A model generated the notes under the pieces. The model had not been told where the DNA came from. It did not search any database and saw nothing but the letters and a program-made list of their open reading frames with translations. Shown piece after piece: positions 31,721 through 41,338 of a stretch of 64,000 nt of DNA. Every line of letters starts with the position of its first letter. Within the stretch, counting starts at the first letter, position 1. Source of the stretch: Stappia indica (lineage in GTDB: Bacteria; Pseudomonadota; Alphaproteobacteria; Rhizobiales; Stappiaceae); the NCBI RefSeq assembly GCF_001696535.1, contig NZ_MBQE01000002.1, forward strand, positions 186,001 through 250,000, in the 5' to 3' direction. The position numbers and the translations under genes are program-made.

Positions 31721-32938
31721 TTGATTGAAGCGGCAATGTATGTGGCCCTCGGCTTCTGCCTGGCCGGCCTGCTGTCGGTGGCGCTCATGCCGACCGTCTG
31801 GCGCCGCGCGGTGCGGCTCACCCGTGCCGCGGTCGAGGCGACGACGCCGATGACCCATGCGGACGTGCGCGGCGAGATCGCCGGCCTGCGCGCCCGGCAT
31901 GCGGTCGATTACCGGAAACTCGAAGCAGGGCTCGAGCGGCTGCAGCAGCAGGCGACGGAGAACCGCATCGCGCGCGACCGCGCCGAGGCGGTGGCCGACG
32001 ACCTGCGCGCGGAATTCCGCGCCAAGGACCAGGCGCTGGGCGATGCCATGGCGCGCGAGGAAGACCTGCGCCGCGAGATCCATGACGGCGGCGAGGCCTT
32101 GGCGCGGGCCAAGGCCCGCATTCGCGAGCTGGAACGCAGCGTCAAGCGGCTGATGGTGGCGGCCGAGGCCGCGGAGCGGGGCGAGGGCGATGAAACGTCG
32201 CCGGCGGCGGACGTCGCCACGCCGGCGCTTGCGGTCGCTGCCCTGCCGGGTGCCGGCGGTGATGCCGCCAATGCGGGCGAGCAGCCTGCCGCCAAACCGG
32301 AAGAGGCAAGCGAAGATCCGCTCGGCCGCGCGTCGGAATTTGCCAAGGTGACCGCGCTGGAAGTCGAGATCGCCTCCCTCAAGCGCAAGCTGAAACGCGC
32401 CGAGGAGCGGGCCGCCCGGGCCGGCGAGGCGAGCGAAACTCCTGCCGAGGGCGCGCAGGCGCCCCGAAGCGCCGGGCTCAGCCGGCAGGAACTGCGCGCC
32501 CGCGACAACCGGCTGTTCGAGGCGGAGTCCCGTCTGATCGCCGCCCAGGCGGAAATCACCCGCCTGTCGGTGCTGGCGGAAGGCGCCCAGGGCGACGAGA
32601 CGCTGGCCGGCGAGGCGGCGCGGCTGCGCACCGAGAACGAACGGCTGCGGGCGGAACTGCGCGGCAACGAAGACTTCCTCGCGCTGCGGTCGGAACTGGC
32701 CGGGCTTGCCGCCTCCGTTGCCGCTTCGCTTGGGACCGACGAGGATCTGGCTCCCGTGCTTGCGGCGAGCGAGGCGACCTCCGCCGACGGCGACAGGCCA
32801 TCCGGCAGCGCGGTCACCCAGTCGCTCGGCGCGCGCATCCGTGCGGTGCGCGAGCGCAAGTCGCAGGCGAGCGACGGCGCGCCGACACCTCCGCAGGCGC
32901 CCGAGCGGGCGGCCCGCGGCAAGGCCGGCGGCGGCTAG
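31721..32938 (+). CDS. Membrane-anchored coiled-coil protein of unknown function
   Basis: A 405-residue alphaproteobacterial conserved hypothetical. One N-terminal transmembrane helix (about residues 5-28, AMYVALGFCLAGLLSVALMPTVW) is followed by long cytoplasmic coiled coils: residues 45-150 (RHAVDYRKLEAGLERLQQQATENR) and 200-330, rich in Glu, Arg and Ala. A disordered tail ends the protein. The start is either TTG 31721, which restores the family N-terminus MIEAAMYVALGF, or ATG 31736. It is convergent with the peptide transporter operon. No catalytic motif is present. Confidence 0.8.
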   Translation: MIEAAMYVALGFCLAGLLSVALMPTVWRRAVRLTRAAVEATTPMTHADVRGEIAGLRARHAVDYRKLEAGLERLQQQATENRIARDRAEAVADDLRAEFRAKDQALGDAMAREEDLRREIHDGGEALARAKARIRELERSVKRLMVAAEAAERGEGDETSPAADVATPALAVAALPGAGGDAANAGEQPAAKPEEASEDPLGRASEFAKVTALEVEIASLKRKLKRAEERAARAGEASETPAEGAQAPRSAGLSRQELRARDNRLFEAESRLIAAQAEITRLSVLAEGAQGDETLAGEAARLRTENERLRAELRGNEDFLALRSELAGLAASVAASLGTDEDLAPVLAASEATSADGDRPSGSAVTQSLGARIRAVRERKSQASDGAPTPPQAPERAARGKAGGG

Positions 32939-32983
32939 GGGCCGAAGCCGGGCACAGCCCCAGCCCCGACCCCAGCTTGAGCC

Positions 32984-33820
32984 TCAGCCGATAGCGGCCT
33001 TCTTCTTTTCCAGACGCGCGCGAATGCTTGCGACATCGGCCTTGGGCGTCGCCGCGAACAGCGTGCGCGTGTACTCGTGCTGCGGGTTCTCGAAGACCTC
33101 CTCGCGCGTGCCGTATTCGACCGCCTCGCCGAAATACATCACCATCACCTTGTCGGCGATGTAGCGCACCACCGACAGGTCGTGGCTGATGAAGACATAG
33201 GTGAGGCCGAATTCGTCCTGCAGGTCGGCGAGCAGGTTGAGGATCTGCGCCTGCACCGAGAGGTCGAGCGCGGAGACCGGCTCGTCCAGCACCAGCAGCC
33301 GCGGGCGCAGCATGATCGCGCGTGCAATCGCCACGCGCTGGCGCTGGCCGCCGGAGAACATGTGCGGATAGCGTCCGTAATGTTCCGGCTTCAGCCCGAC
33401 CTTCTCCAGCATGGCAAGTGCCGCATCGCGCCGTTCGGCCGCGCTCATCGAGGTGTTGAGCAGCAGGGGCTCCTCCAGCACCGCGCCGATCTTCTGGCGC
33501 GGATTGAGCGAGCCGTACGGGTTCTGGAAGACGATCTGCACCGCCTGCCGCATCTCGCGGGTGACGCCGTGGCGGGCGATGTCGATCGCCTTGCCGTCGA
33601 TCTCGATGGTGCCGGAGGTCGGCTGGTCGATCATCGTCAGCATGCGGGCGAGGGTCGACTTGCCGCAGCCGCTTTCGCCGACGACCGCCAGCGTCGTGCC
33701 GCGTTCCACGTCGAAGCTGACGCCCTTGACCGCGTGCAGCAGGCGCGGGGCGGAAAACAGGCCGCCGCCGATCTCGTAGTCGCGCTTGAGGTCGCGGACC
33801 TTCAGGATGGGATCGCTCAT
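32984..33820 (-). CDS. dppF: Peptide ABC transporter ATP-binding protein (DppF/OppF type)
   Basis: Cytoplasmic ATPase powering the peptide importer encoded with it. The 278-residue product has Walker A GESGCGKSTLAR, Q-loop VFQNPYGSLNPRQ, signature SGGQRQRVAIARA, Walker B LLVLDEPVSALD and H-loop ISHDLSVVRY. NPYGSLNPR is typical of the OppF/DppF subunit. The length is shorter than E. coli DppF because the C-terminal extension is brief. The start overlaps the dppD stop by four bases. Confidence 0.94.
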   Translation of the reverse strand: MSDPILKVRDLKRDYEIGGGLFSAPRLLHAVKGVSFDVERGTTLAVVGESGCGKSTLARMLTMIDQPTSGTIEIDGKAIDIARHGVTREMRQAVQIVFQNPYGSLNPRQKIGAVLEEPLLLNTSMSAAERRDAALAMLEKVGLKPEHYGRYPHMFSGGQRQRVAIARAIMLRPRLLVLDEPVSALDLSVQAQILNLLADLQDEFGLTYVFISHDLSVVRYIADKVMVMYFGEAVEYGTREEVFENPQHEYTRTLFAATPKADVASIRARLEKKKAAIG

Positions 33821-34695
33821 GAGCGCGCCTCCCGTCCGGTATCCGCCCCGTTGCCGGCACCGGGCGTGAAGTCCCTGGCGAAATCGGCAACGGTCGGCAG
33901 CCGGTCGCCGGTGGCGTTCTCGGGCAGGGCCGACAGCAGCGCCTTGGTGTAGGGATTGCTCGGGTTCTCGAACAGGGTGAGTACGTCGGCGGTTTCCATC
34001 TGGCGGCCCTGATACTGGACGACCACCCGGTCTGCGGTCTCGGCGACGACGCCCATGTCGTGGGTGATCATGATCAGCCCCATGCCGTGGTCGCGCTGCA
34101 ATCCGGTCAGAAGGTCGAGGATCTGCTTCTGGATGGTGACGTCGAGCGCGGTGGTCGGCTCGTCGGCGATCAGCAGCTTCGGATTGCAGGCGGTGGCGAT
34201 GGCGATCATCACCCGCTGGCACTGGCCGCCCGACATCTGATGCGGGAACGCGCCCACCCGGCGTTCCGGCTCGGGAATGCCGACGGCGGTGAGCAGTTCG
34301 ATCACCCGGTCGCGGCGCTGCCGGCGGTCGAGCTTCGTATGCGTCTTCAGCGCCTCGTCGAGCTGGAAGCCGACGGTGAAGCACGGATTGAGGCTGGCGA
34401 TCGGCTCCTGGAAGATCATCGAGATGTCCTTGCCGATCACCTTGCGCCGGCGCGCCGCCGACAGGGACCTCAAGTCCGTGCCCTCGAAGGTCATCTTGTC
34501 GGCGGTGACCGTCGCGGTGTCGGGCAGCAGGCCCATCAGCGCCAGCATGGCGACCGACTTGCCGGAGCCGCTCTCGCCGACGATGGCGAGCACCTCTCCG
34601 GCCTCGACCGTGTAGTCGACGCCGGCAAGGGCGCGGAACGGGCCGCTCGCGGTGTCGAACTCGACGCTGAGATTGCGGATTTCGAGCAGGCTCAT
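33817..34695 (-). CDS. dppD: Peptide ABC transporter ATP-binding protein (DppD/OppD type)
   Basis: Second ATPase of the importer. The 292-residue protein carries Walker [29 protein letters not shown], signature [14 protein letters not shown], Walker [17 protein letters not shown] and ITHDMGVV. The Cys in the signature (SGGQCQR) replaces the usual Q-R spacing residue but leaves the motif intact. The C-terminal part lacks the cysteine-rich iron-sulfur motif seen in many OppD proteins. It is 3 bp downstream of dppC. Confidence 0.94.
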   Translation of the reverse strand: MSLLEIRNLSVEFDTASGPFRALAGVDYTVEAGEVLAIVGESGSGKSVAMLALMGLLPDTATVTADKMTFEGTDLRSLSAARRRKVIGKDISMIFQEPIASLNPCFTVGFQLDEALKTHTKLDRRQRRDRVIELLTAVGIPEPERRVGAFPHQMSGGQCQRVMIAIATACNPKLLIADEPTTALDVTIQKQILDLLTGLQRDHGMGLIMITHDMGVVAETADRVVVQYQGRQMETADVLTLFENPSNPYTKALLSALPENATGDRLPTVADFARDFTPGAGNGADTGREARS

Positions 34696-34698
34696 CGG

Positions 34699-35616
34699 TC
34701 AGCTCCGCTTCAGCTTCGGGTCGAGGGCATCGCGCAGGCCGTCGCCGACCAGATTGATCGCCAGCACGGTGATCAGGATCGCAAGGCCCGGGAAGGTGAC
34801 GACCCACCAGGCGCGCAGGATGAACTCGCGTGCCTCGGCCAGCATGGTGCCCCATTCGGGGGTGGGCGGCTGTGCGCCCATGCCGAGGAAGCCGAGAGCC
34901 GCCGCATCGAGGATCGCGTTGGAGAAGGACAGGGTCGCCTGCACGATCAGCGGTGCCAGGCAGTTCGGCAGGATCGTCTTGAACATCAGCCGCAGCCGGC
35001 TGGCGCCGGCCAGCCGTGCCGCCACCACATAGTCGCGGTTGCGCTCGGCCAGCACCGCGGCGCGGGTCAGGCGGACGAAATGCGGCTGCAGCACCAGCGC
35101 GATGGCGATCATGGCGTTGACGAGGCCAGGCCCCAGCACGGCGACCAGCACCAGCGCCAGCAGCAGCGAGGGGAAGGCGAGGATCACGTCCATCACCCGC
35201 ATGATCACGGTGTCGACCCAGCCGCGGAAGAAGCCGGCGACGAGGCCGAGCACGATGCCGCCGCTGAGCGCGATGGTCACCACGACGAGACCGATGAACA
35301 GCGAGAAGCGCGCGCCGTAGATCAGCCGCGAGAGGATGTCGCGGCCGACCGCATCGGTGCCGAGCAGGAAGGCCGCCTTGCCGCCTTCCGACCAGAACGG
35401 CGGGGTCAGGAAGCTGTCGCGGTACTGCATGTCGGGATCGTGCGGCGCGACCAGCGGTGCAGCGAGCGCGACGAGCACCAGCGTGGTGAAGACCACGAGC
35501 CCGATGACGGCGCCGCGGTTGCGGGAGAAGTAGAACCAGAACTCGGCGAGCATCTGCCGCGTGGCGTTGCGGCTTTCGGCTTCGACGGAGACGGCGGAAG
35601 TGGGGGTGTCGGTCAT
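34699..35616 (-). CDS. dppC: Peptide ABC transporter permease (DppC type)
   Basis: Inner-membrane permease with about six helices. A cytoplasmic N-terminus precedes FSRNRGAVIGLVVFTTLVLVALAAPLVAPHDP. The ATPase-docking EAA loop lies near YVVAARLAGASRLRLMFKTILPN. LLVLVAVLGPGLVNAMIAIA and the C-terminal NLVGDGLRDALDPKLKRS are typical of DppC. The start at 35616 (305 aa) follows a GGAG; an in-frame ATG at 35658 would overlap the dppB stop. Confidence 0.93.
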   Translation of the reverse strand: MTDTPTSAVSVEAESRNATRQMLAEFWFYFSRNRGAVIGLVVFTTLVLVALAAPLVAPHDPDMQYRDSFLTPPFWSEGGKAAFLLGTDAVGRDILSRLIYGARFSLFIGLVVVTIALSGGIVLGLVAGFFRGWVDTVIMRVMDVILAFPSLLLALVLVAVLGPGLVNAMIAIALVLQPHFVRLTRAAVLAERNRDYVVAARLAGASRLRLMFKTILPNCLAPLIVQATLSFSNAILDAAALGFLGMGAQPPTPEWGTMLAEAREFILRAWWVVTFPGLAILITVLAINLVGDGLRDALDPKLKRS

Positions 35617-35629
35617 GGTCGGCTCCGGC

Positions 35630-36637
35630 TCAGGTGTGGCGGATGCGCGGATTGACAAGCCCGTAGAGCATGTCGACCGTCAGGTTCACGATCATCACGA
35701 TGAGGGCGATCATCAGCAGGCCGCCCTGCACGACGGGGTAGTCGCGGCGGGCGATGCTGTCGATCATCCACTTGCCGATGCCCGGCCAGGAGAAGATCGT
35801 CTCGGTGAGGATGGCGCCGGCGAGCAGCACGCCCACCTGCAGGCCGATGGTGGTCAGCACCGGGATCATGGCGTTTCTGAGCGCATGCAGGCCGACGACG
35901 CGCAGCGGCGCCAGGCCCTTGGCCCTTGCGGTGCGCACATAGTCCTCGCCCAGCACTTCCAGCATGGCCGAGCGGGTCTGGCGGGCGATCACCGCCAGCG
36001 GGATCGTCGCCAGCACGATGGAGGGCAGGATCAGGTGGCTGAGGGCCGACTGGAAGGCGCCCTTCTGTCCCGACAGGAGACTGTCGATCAGCATGAAGCC
36101 GGTGACCTGCGGGAAGAAGTACATCAGCGAGATGCGGCCCGAGACCGGCGTCCATTGCAGGATGCCCGAGAAGAAGATGATCAGCAGCAGGCCCCACCAG
36201 AAGATCGGCATCGAGTAGCCGATCAGCGCTGTGCCCATGATCGCCTGGTCGGCGATGGAGCCGCGCCGGACTGCGGCGAGGATGCCGGCGGGGATGCCGA
36301 GCGCCACCGCGATGATGATCGCGCACAGGGCCAGTTCGACGGTCGCCGGGAACAGCGCCATGAATTCGTCGAAGACCGGCTTCTTGGTGACGATGGAATT
36401 GCCCAGATCGCCGGTCAGAACGCCGACGATGTAGTCGAGATATTGCTGCCAGATCGGCTGGGAGAAGCCGAATTGCTCCATCAGCTGGTTGTAGCGCTCG
36501 GGGCTGAGGCCGCGCTCGCCGGCCAGCAGCAGCACCGGATCGCCCGGCAGCAGGCGGATGAAGCCGAAGGCGACGATCGTCACGCCGATGAAGGTCGGGA
36601 CGAGCAGCGCCAGTCGTGCGAACAGGAAACGGATCAT
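35630..36637 (-). CDS. dppB: Peptide ABC transporter permease (DppB type)
   Basis: Partner permease of DppC, 335 residues with about six helices. It starts MIRFLFARLALLVPTFIGVTIVAFGFIRLLPGDPV, the DppB signature, and has the EAA loop DYVRTARAKGLAPLRVVGLHALRNAMIPVL. The end is NLTVDMLYGLVNPRIRHT. The start at 36637 agrees with family N-termini; the ATG at 36661 adds eight unlikely residues. Confidence 0.93.
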   Translation of the reverse strand: MIRFLFARLALLVPTFIGVTIVAFGFIRLLPGDPVLLLAGERGLSPERYNQLMEQFGFSQPIWQQYLDYIVGVLTGDLGNSIVTKKPVFDEFMALFPATVELALCAIIIAVALGIPAGILAAVRRGSIADQAIMGTALIGYSMPIFWWGLLLIIFFSGILQWTPVSGRISLMYFFPQVTGFMLIDSLLSGQKGAFQSALSHLILPSIVLATIPLAVIARQTRSAMLEVLGEDYVRTARAKGLAPLRVVGLHALRNAMIPVLTTIGLQVGVLLAGAILTETIFSWPGIGKWMIDSIARRDYPVVQGGLLMIALIVMIVNLTVDMLYGLVNPRIRHT

Positions 36638-36762
36638 CGGATGCGTCCAAAACGACCGCACCGGCCCCGGACTGGATCCGGGCCGGTGCGGGATGGCGTT
36701 GGCCGGGCCTGTCCGCTCCGGAAGGTGACCTCCGGAGCGCTCAAGCCGCGGCGGCGCGCGGT

Positions 36763-38367
36763 TTACTCGGCGATGTCGACGCCGTCAAACCAGTGGCCGC
36801 CGAGCGGGTCCATGACATAGCCGGACACCTTGGCCGACATCGGCATGAACACGACCGAATGGGCGATGGTGGCCCACGGCGCCTGCTCCTTGAAGACCAC
36901 CTGGGCCTCTTCGTAGAGCTTGGTGCGCTCGGCCTTGTCCGAGATGGTCTTGGCCTTCTGGATCAGGTCGTCGAACGGCTTGTGGCACCACTGGGCACGG
37001 TTGGCGCCGCCGACGCCGTCGCAGCCGAGCAGCACGGCGAGGAAGTTGTCCGGATCGCCGTTGTCACCGGTCCAGCCGAGCAGGATGGCGCCGTCGCGGT
37101 CCTTCTCGCTCGAACGCTTGAGGTACTCGCCCCACTCGTAGGAGACGATCTCGACCTCGACGCCGACCTTGGCAAAGTCCGCCTGGATCAGCTCCGCCAT
37201 GCGGCGGGCGTTCGGGTTGTACGGGCGCTGCACCGGCATCGCCCAGACCTTCATCTTCAGGCCCGAGACGCCGGCCTCGTCGAGCATCTTCTTGGCTGCG
37301 TCCGGATCGTACGGATCGTCGACGATCTGGTCGTTGTAGGACCACATGGTCGGCGGGATCGGGTTCTTGGCCGCCTGGCCGGCGCCCTGGAACACCGCGT
37401 CGAGGATCGCCTGCTTGTTGATGGCCATGTTGAGGGCCTTGCGGACCTTCGGGTTGTCGAAGGGGGCCATCTGGGTGTTGTAGGCGAGGTAACCGACGTT
37501 GAGGCCTTCCTGCTCCATCAGGTTCAGGTTGGAATCGGCCTTGATGTCGGCGATGTCGGCCGGTGCCGGATACGGCATCACGTGGCACTCGCCGGCCTTC
37601 AGCTTCTGCAGGCGCACCGAGGCGTCCGGCGTGATCGCGAAGATCAGGTTGTCGATCGGCTGCTTGCCGCCCCAGTAGTCGGCGAAGGCCTGGTAGCGGA
37701 TCACCGCGTCCTTCTGGTAGCCGACGAAGGAGAACGGACCGGTGCCGACCGGCTCCTGGTTCATCATGTCCATCTTGCCGTCGGCGGCCAGCTTGTCGGC
37801 GTATTCGGCCGACAGGATCGAGGCGAAGTCCATGGCGAGGTTGGCGATCATCGGCGCTTCAGGCCGGTTCAGCACGAACTTCACCGTGTAGTCGTCGACC
37901 TTGACGATCTCCTTGATGAGATCGGGCATCGACATACCGTTGAAATACTCCCAGGACGCGCCGGCGGTGTAGGCGTGCCACGGATGGTTCGGGTCGCGCT
38001 GGCGCTCGAAGGAGAACACCACGTCGTCGGCGTTGAAGTCGCGCGTCGGCGTGAAGAAGGACGTGGTGTGGAACTTGACGCCCTTGCGCAGGTTGAAGGT
38101 GTACTCCAGCCCGTCGTCGGAAACCGACCAGCTCTCGGCCAGGCCCGGCAGGACCTCGGTGGTGCCGCGCTTGAACTCGACCAGGCGGTTGAACACCGGC
38201 TTGGACGAGGCGTCGAACGTGGTGCCGGCTGTGTACAGCGCCGAATCGAAGCCTTCCGGCGAACCTTCCGAGCAATAGACGAGGTTCTTGGCCGAGGCTG
38301 CGCCCGTCGCGAACAGGGCAAGGCTCACGCCCAGAAGGGCGGCCTTCATGCTGCGGCGAATGATCAT
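36763..38367 (-). CDS. dppA: Periplasmic dipeptide/oligopeptide-binding protein (DppA type)
   Basis: Solute-binding protein of family 5 that delivers peptides to the importer. The 534-residue protein has a signal peptide (ALLGVSLALFATGAASA, cleaved near residue 28), then NLVYCSEGSPEGFDSALYTAGTTFDASSKPVFNRLVEF, a DppA-type N-terminus. WSVSDDGLEYTFNLRKGVKFH is the SBP_bac_5 signature. The start at 38367 follows GGGAGAG. It heads the operon dppABCDF, separated from dppB by 125 bp, which fits higher expression of the binding protein. The ligand could be dipeptides or heme. Confidence 0.94.
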   Translation of the reverse strand: MIIRRSMKAALLGVSLALFATGAASAKNLVYCSEGSPEGFDSALYTAGTTFDASSKPVFNRLVEFKRGTTEVLPGLAESWSVSDDGLEYTFNLRKGVKFHTTSFFTPTRDFNADDVVFSFERQRDPNHPWHAYTAGASWEYFNGMSMPDLIKEIVKVDDYTVKFVLNRPEAPMIANLAMDFASILSAEYADKLAADGKMDMMNQEPVGTGPFSFVGYQKDAVIRYQAFADYWGGKQPIDNLIFAITPDASVRLQKLKAGECHVMPYPAPADIADIKADSNLNLMEQEGLNVGYLAYNTQMAPFDNPKVRKALNMAINKQAILDAVFQGAGQAAKNPIPPTMWSYNDQIVDDPYDPDAAKKMLDEAGVSGLKMKVWAMPVQRPYNPNARRMAELIQADFAKVGVEVEIVSYEWGEYLKRSSEKDRDGAILLGWTGDNGDPDNFLAVLLGCDGVGGANRAQWCHKPFDDLIQKAKTISDKAERTKLYEEAQVVFKEQAPWATIAHSVVFMPMSAKVSGYVMDPLGGHWFDGVDIAE

Positions 38368-38554
38368 GGATACTCTCCCGTTTGAATATTCGGCACGTCG
38401 CGGCGATGCTTCCCTTTGGGAAGGTTGTTTTTCCGCAGACGGCCTTGAGGGCACATTAGTCGCGCCCGAAACGGGTTACAACAGGATGATGCTTTCTATT
38501 TTCGTGGCGTTTTGGGAGAAAAAACCTAAACGGCAGGGCTTGCGAGAATTTCAT

Positions 38555-38577
38555 CGTCACAATTGGCAGGTGTGACG
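38555..38577. promoter_or_regulatory. Inverted repeat upstream of dppA
   Basis: CGTCACA and TGTGACG flank nine bases, giving a perfect 7-bp dyad about 190 bp before the dppA start. It has the form of a dimeric regulator site (CRP-like half sites TGTGA/TCACA but with non-standard spacing). The rest of the 362-bp gap 38368-38729 is AT-richer promoter sequence without a gene. Confidence 0.4.
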
Positions 38578-38677
38578 AATGCTTCGTTTCAATCGCAATC
38601 ACTCCCGGTCATGATGATCCGGTTGTGCCCGCTCCGCAACACGTCGTGCGTTGCCTTGCGTTCGGCAAACACGACAG

Positions 38678-38696
38678 CCGGGCGCAGGGCGCCCGG
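38678..38696 (-). terminator. Hairpin after the MscS-type channel gene
   Basis: CCGGGCGC pairs with GCGCCCGG around AGG, 34 bp after the channel stop on the minus strand. There is no clear T-run. Confidence 0.45.
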
Positions 38697-38729
38697 CGGT
38701 TGCTGATCGGTGTCGGCGATTACGTAGGG

Positions 38730-41207
38730 TTAGACCTCGTCTTCGGAGGGGATGTCCTGCGGCTTCTTCTTGCGTCGGCGGCGCGGGGCCTTGGGCGCGG
38801 AGGCATCGGGCAGAGCGGCCTGCGTCTGCGCTTCGCCGTCGCTCGGGCTGGCGTCCGCCGGCTTGGCGGTGCCTTCGATCACCTTCTCGTCTTCCTCGGC
38901 GGCCAGAGCCTTCGGGGGCATGTGGTAGGTGACCTGCGGGAACGGGATCTCGATGCCGCGCGCGTCGAATTCCGCCTTGATGTGCTCGTTGTAGGCGCGG
39001 CCGACCGACCACTGCGAGCCCGGACGGGTCTTGATGCGCGCGCGCACCGTGATGGCGCTGTCGCCGAACATGGTGATGCCGTGCATCTCCAGCGGCTCGA
39101 GGATCTCCGACTTGTAGTCGGTCTGCATGAGCCGGTCGAAGGCGGCATGCATGGCCAGCTTCACTTCCGTCAGGTCGCTGTCGTAGGCAACGCCGATCGC
39201 CGCCACGTGATATGCCCAGCCGCGCATGAAGTTGGCGACCCGGTCGACCGTTGAGAACGGGATCATGTGGGCGGTGCCGTCGATGTCGCGCAGGCGCACC
39301 GAGCGGATCGTCAGCTTCTCCACCGTGCCGGTGACGCCGCCGAGCGTCACGACGTCGCCCTCGTTCATGGCGTTCTCGAACTGGATGAAGGCACCGGTGA
39401 TGATGTCCTGCACCAGCTTCTGCGAACCGAAGGAGATGGCCAGACCGAAGACACCGGCACCGGCGATCAGCGGGCCGATGTTGACGCCGATCTCCGACAG
39501 GGCCAGCAGCGTGATCATCACCACCAGCAGGATCGAGAAGGCGTTGCGGAACAGGTTGAACAGCGTCTTCTCGCGCGAGGTCGGCAGGCGGCCGCGCGGG
39601 TTGAGCCGCAGGTCCACCCAGCTCATCACTGCCAGCCAGATCAGGAAGCCGACGCCGAGGATGATGCCGGCGGAGGCGGCGCGGCCGGTCCAGTCCTGGC
39701 CGTCCGTCGTGCTGAACCAGGACAGCGCATCGATGACGTCCCAAGCATGCAGGATGCCGAGGATGACGCCGACGAAGACGGCAAGCCGCACCAGCGACAG
39801 CACCCGGGGCACGAAGGTGTTGAGGCGCCGCTCCAGCATCGGCAGGCGCTCATGCACGTTCTGCGGCAGGCGCACGCCGCCGGCGATGGTGCGGGTCAGC
39901 GCCAGCGAGACGATGGTGCCGATCATCACCGTCAGCACCGACAGGACGGTGGCGCGGACCATGAAGGTGACCGCGTCGAACGGGCGCGACAGCCACACGC
40001 CGAGCAGCATCAGCACGTAGATGATGGCGACGATGTGCCAGGTGCGCGCGACGATGTCGACCAGGCCGGTGGTGACGACGTTCGACTGGCGCTCGGCATA
40101 GGCGAGGATGCGCTCGCGGGTCGCCAGGCGATTGCGCATGATCGCGGAAATCGCGATCACGACGCTGGCCAGCACGATCATCATGCGCACCGAGTCTGCG
40201 AGCAGGAACGAGATATTGTTGGCGATCAGCGGCACCACCACCATCGTGCCGTAGCCCAGCACGTTGTAGATGGTGAACAGCCAGCGGCGCCAATAGAGCG
40301 CCTGCTCGTCGTCCAGTGGCACCAGGCGCAGGGCCGCGAATTCCGGGCTCAGCGCAAAGCGCGTCAGCACCTTGGCGACCTGGATGAAGAAGAAGGCGTT
40401 CAGGAAGAGCGATTCGACCAGCTCGACGTGACGCTGGTTCTCGCCGGTGTAGAGCGCAACGGCATAGCCGGCCCCCAGCGCGAGGGCGACGACCAGCGCC
40501 TCGACCAGCAGGTGCAGCACCAGCAGCGTGACGCGCCGCACCACCGTCATCGTCTGGGCCTGTCCGATCAGCCGGGCGAACAGCCGGTCGGCGAGACGGT
40601 GCAGCAGCGTGACGATGGCGAAGGCGACGAAAGCGATGATCACCAGCTGCAGCAGGATGCTCTGCACGCGCTCCCAGTTGGCTCCTGCGCTGTAGGACAG
40701 CGCGGTCGGCAGCGAGGTGAAGGAGCGGGCGATCCGCTCCACATAGACCATGCCCTCGCTGAGGACGTTCTGCGTCGCAAGGGCGATGCGCAGCGCGATG
40801 TGGGTCGGCTGCCGTTCGGCTTCGGCCGGCGCCACTTCGCCTTCCGCGGCGGCCGGAGAGGCCTCGGCAGAGCCGGTCTCGGCCGGCTGGGCGTCAGCCG
40901 GAGCCGCGGAGGGAGCCGCCTGCGTTCCCGCCGGAGCGGTCGCGGTGTCGCGCTGCAGATAGTCGATCAGCGCGCCGCGTGCGCCGGGGTCCTGCAGCAG
41001 CTGGATCAGCGCTTCCGCATCCCGCCGGCTCTGTGCAACGGATTGCGCCGCTCCCGCCGGACTTCCCGACGCCTGTTCGCCGGATTGCTGCGGTGCCGGT
41101 TGGCCCGACTGGGCAAAAGCGGGTCCCGACAGGCTTGAGGGCAACAGCAGGAGGGCAGCAAGCAGCAGGGGGAGGAGGAGACGGGCGACGCGTCCGTTGC
41201 AGGGCAT
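38730..41207 (-). CDS. Large MscS-family mechanosensitive channel
   Basis: An 825-residue inner-membrane channel, nearly three times the length of E. coli MscS and closer to the YbiO type. A signal peptide (LLLPLLLAALLLLPSSLSGPAFA) is followed by a periplasmic low-complexity region to about residue 150. About ten transmembrane helices come next. The pore-lining and upper beta domain near residues 590-660 (LIAGAGVFGLAISFGSQKLVQDIITGAFIQFENAMNEGDVVTLGGVTGTVEKL) is clearly MscS. A cytoplasmic tail with a Lys/Arg-rich end closes the protein. Confidence 0.92.
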   Translation of the reverse strand: MPCNGRVARLLLPLLLAALLLLPSSLSGPAFAQSGQPAPQQSGEQASGSPAGAAQSVAQSRRDAEALIQLLQDPGARGALIDYLQRDTATAPAGTQAAPSAAPADAQPAETGSAEASPAAAEGEVAPAEAERQPTHIALRIALATQNVLSEGMVYVERIARSFTSLPTALSYSAGANWERVQSILLQLVIIAFVAFAIVTLLHRLADRLFARLIGQAQTMTVVRRVTLLVLHLLVEALVVALALGAGYAVALYTGENQRHVELVESLFLNAFFFIQVAKVLTRFALSPEFAALRLVPLDDEQALYWRRWLFTIYNVLGYGTMVVVPLIANNISFLLADSVRMMIVLASVVIAISAIMRNRLATRERILAYAERQSNVVTTGLVDIVARTWHIVAIIYVLMLLGVWLSRPFDAVTFMVRATVLSVLTVMIGTIVSLALTRTIAGGVRLPQNVHERLPMLERRLNTFVPRVLSLVRLAVFVGVILGILHAWDVIDALSWFSTTDGQDWTGRAASAGIILGVGFLIWLAVMSWVDLRLNPRGRLPTSREKTLFNLFRNAFSILLVVMITLLALSEIGVNIGPLIAGAGVFGLAISFGSQKLVQDIITGAFIQFENAMNEGDVVTLGGVTGTVEKLTIRSVRLRDIDGTAHMIPFSTVDRVANFMRGWAYHVAAIGVAYDSDLTEVKLAMHAAFDRLMQTDYKSEILEPLEMHGITMFGDSAITVRARIKTRPGSQWSVGRAYNEHIKAEFDARGIEIPFPQVTYHMPPKALAAEEDEKVIEGTAKPADASPSDGEAQTQAALPDASAPKAPRRRRKKKPQDIPSEDEV

Positions 41208-41284
41208 GCGGAGTCCTTCTTTTGTCCGCCTTGGCGCTCCGTTCCGTCCGCAAGCAGGACGGCAGGGCGCACGATGGCGGTGTC

Positions 41285-41312
41285 GGAAACGGCCGGCATG
41301 TCGACCGTTTCC
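41285..41312 (-). terminator. Weak terminator after the aldehyde dehydrogenase
   Basis: GGAAACGG and CCGTTTCC pair across a twelve-base loop, 27 bp beyond the stop at 41339 on the minus strand. Confidence 0.4.
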
Positions 41313-41338
41313 CCGGAGGTTTCTCCTAACTACCTACC

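Noticed and set aside
34060-36820. Two plus-strand long frames opposite the dpp permease genes
   Set aside because: Arg/Asp/Gln-rich low-complexity shadows of dppB, dppC and dppD.
38555-38577. The CGTCACA dyad as a transcription terminator
   Set aside because: The 7-bp stem is not GC-rich and no T-run follows; it fits a protein-binding site better.
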